The notes below the pieces were generated by a model. The model was not told the origin of the DNA. It did not search any database and was given only the letters and a program-made list of their open reading frames with translations. The position numbers and the translations under genes were made by a program. A DNA stretch of 14,102 bases from Clostridia bacterium (GTDB taxonomy: Bacteria; Bacillota; Clostridia; Oscillospirales; Acutalibacteraceae): positions 1 to 14,102 of the forward strand of contig CAAGHT010000170.1 of NCBI GenBank assembly GCA_900769775.1. The letters are read 5' to 3'. Below are positions 13,596-14,102 of the stretch, piece by piece (within the stretch, counting starts at the first letter, position 1; each line of letters begins with the position of its first letter).

Positions 13596-14102
13596 TCAGT
13601 CAGCAAGAGCTATCTGATCGAGTTCGAGCTCAGCAGGTGTTTCTCTGCCGAACATAGAAATGCTAACACTAACGCTACCAGTAGCAGTGTCAACATTTGT
13701 AACAGTTGCGGTCAAGCCGACAAGAGGTCCGTCGATAATATTGACGCGGTCGCCAACCTTATATCCAACCTCAACGCTGTGCTTCTCAACACCGATAGAA
13801 GCAACTTCCTCATCGGTAAGGGGCACCGGCTTTGATCCCGGACCGACAAATCCGGTAACACCGTGAATGTTACGAACGACATACCAGGAATCATCGGTAA
13901 CAATCATCTTTATCATGACATAACCGGGAAAAATTTTCCTCTCATATTCCTTGGTAGTACCGTTATCTTTCATTTCGGTAACCGTTTCAGTGGGGATTCT
14001 TATATCCATAATAAGATCCTGCATCTTGCGGTTTTCAACCATTTTTTCAAGATCAGATGCGACCTTGTTTTCGTAGCCTGAATAGGTATGAACTACATAC
14101 CA
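13596..14102 (-). CDS. nusG: Transcription termination/antitermination factor NusG (5' end cut by window)
   Basis: NusG binds RNA polymerase at the clamp, tuning elongation, pausing and Rho or ribosome coupling. The frame stays open to the window edge and the visible 168 residues begin WYVVHTYSGYENKVASDLEK, the hallmark N-terminus of the NGN domain, so only a few residues (usually Met and a few more) are missing. KIFPGYVMIKMIVTDDSWYV and VRNIHGVTGFVG continue the NGN domain. The C-terminal KOW domain is GDRVNIIDGPLVGLTATVTN followed by MFGRETPAELELDQI, as is usual in bacteria. A Met further in (14042) is internal, not the start. nusG followed by rplK-rplA is the standard order; secE would be expected just beyond the edge. 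Confidence 0.97.
   Translation of the reverse strand, partial: WYVVHTYSGYENKVASDLEKMVENRKMQDLIMDIRIPTETVTEMKDNGTTKEYERKIFPGYVMIKMIVTDDSWYVVRNIHGVTGFVGPGSKPVPLTDEEVASIGVEKHSVEVGYKVGDRVNIIDGPLVGLTATVTNVDTATGSVSVSISMFGRETPAELELDQIALAD

Overview
The window looks like core chromosome of a spore-forming member of the Clostridia (Bacillota), probably an anaerobic gut-type Oscillospiraceae or similar. Four things point there: a SpoIID gene, an L10-type attenuator leader before rplJ, a short C-then-B SufCB-like Fe-S pair with no SufS, SufU or SufD beside it, and strong Gram-positive Shine-Dalgarno sequences (GGAGG) throughout. I assign no genus. There are no tRNA or rRNA genes, no CRISPR array and no transposase.

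Layout. (1) 1-1640: hisS on the plus strand, with a hairpin before it that reads as a minus-strand terminator and a bidirectional terminator after it. A compact array of small palindromes separated by GCGATAT linkers follows, filling the space up to the spoIID stop codon. (2) 1639-3510: spoIID (minus) and an unrecognised polytopic membrane protein (plus, TTG start) diverge from a 74-base gap holding a near-consensus plus-strand promoter. (3) 3513-5437: mrp and an S1-domain RNA-binding protein, both minus; mrp has its own promoter. (4) 5438-9690: a tight four-gene minus-strand operon, nagA, a ceramidase-like hydrolase, sufC, sufB, with gaps of 13 and 13 nt and a 1-nt TAATG overlap, one promoter ahead of nagA and a terminator after sufB. 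(5) 9760-10900: a lipoprotein with a stalk-type C-terminal domain behind a structured leader that ends in a terminator-like hairpin. (6) 10948-14102: the ribosomal block nusG (cut by the window edge), rplK, rplA, then rplJ and rplL with their own promoter and L10 leader.

How the genes relate. The ribosomal block follows the usual nusG-rplK-rplA-rplJ-rplL order and shows two probable autogenous control leaders. SufC, SufB and Mrp are all Fe-S cluster assembly or carrier proteins and lie within 3.5 kb of each other; SufC and SufB share a transcript with an amino-sugar deacetylase and an amidohydrolase of the ceramidase fold, an uncommon pairing. Several genes have in-frame codons upstream of the real start; I moved eight starts to the codon that follows a proper Shine-Dalgarno sequence.

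Most of the window is ordinary housekeeping sequence. The items most worth a second look are the palindrome array, the leader of the lipoprotein gene, the mixed nagA/ceramidase/sufCB operon, and the antisense-facing terminator before hisS.
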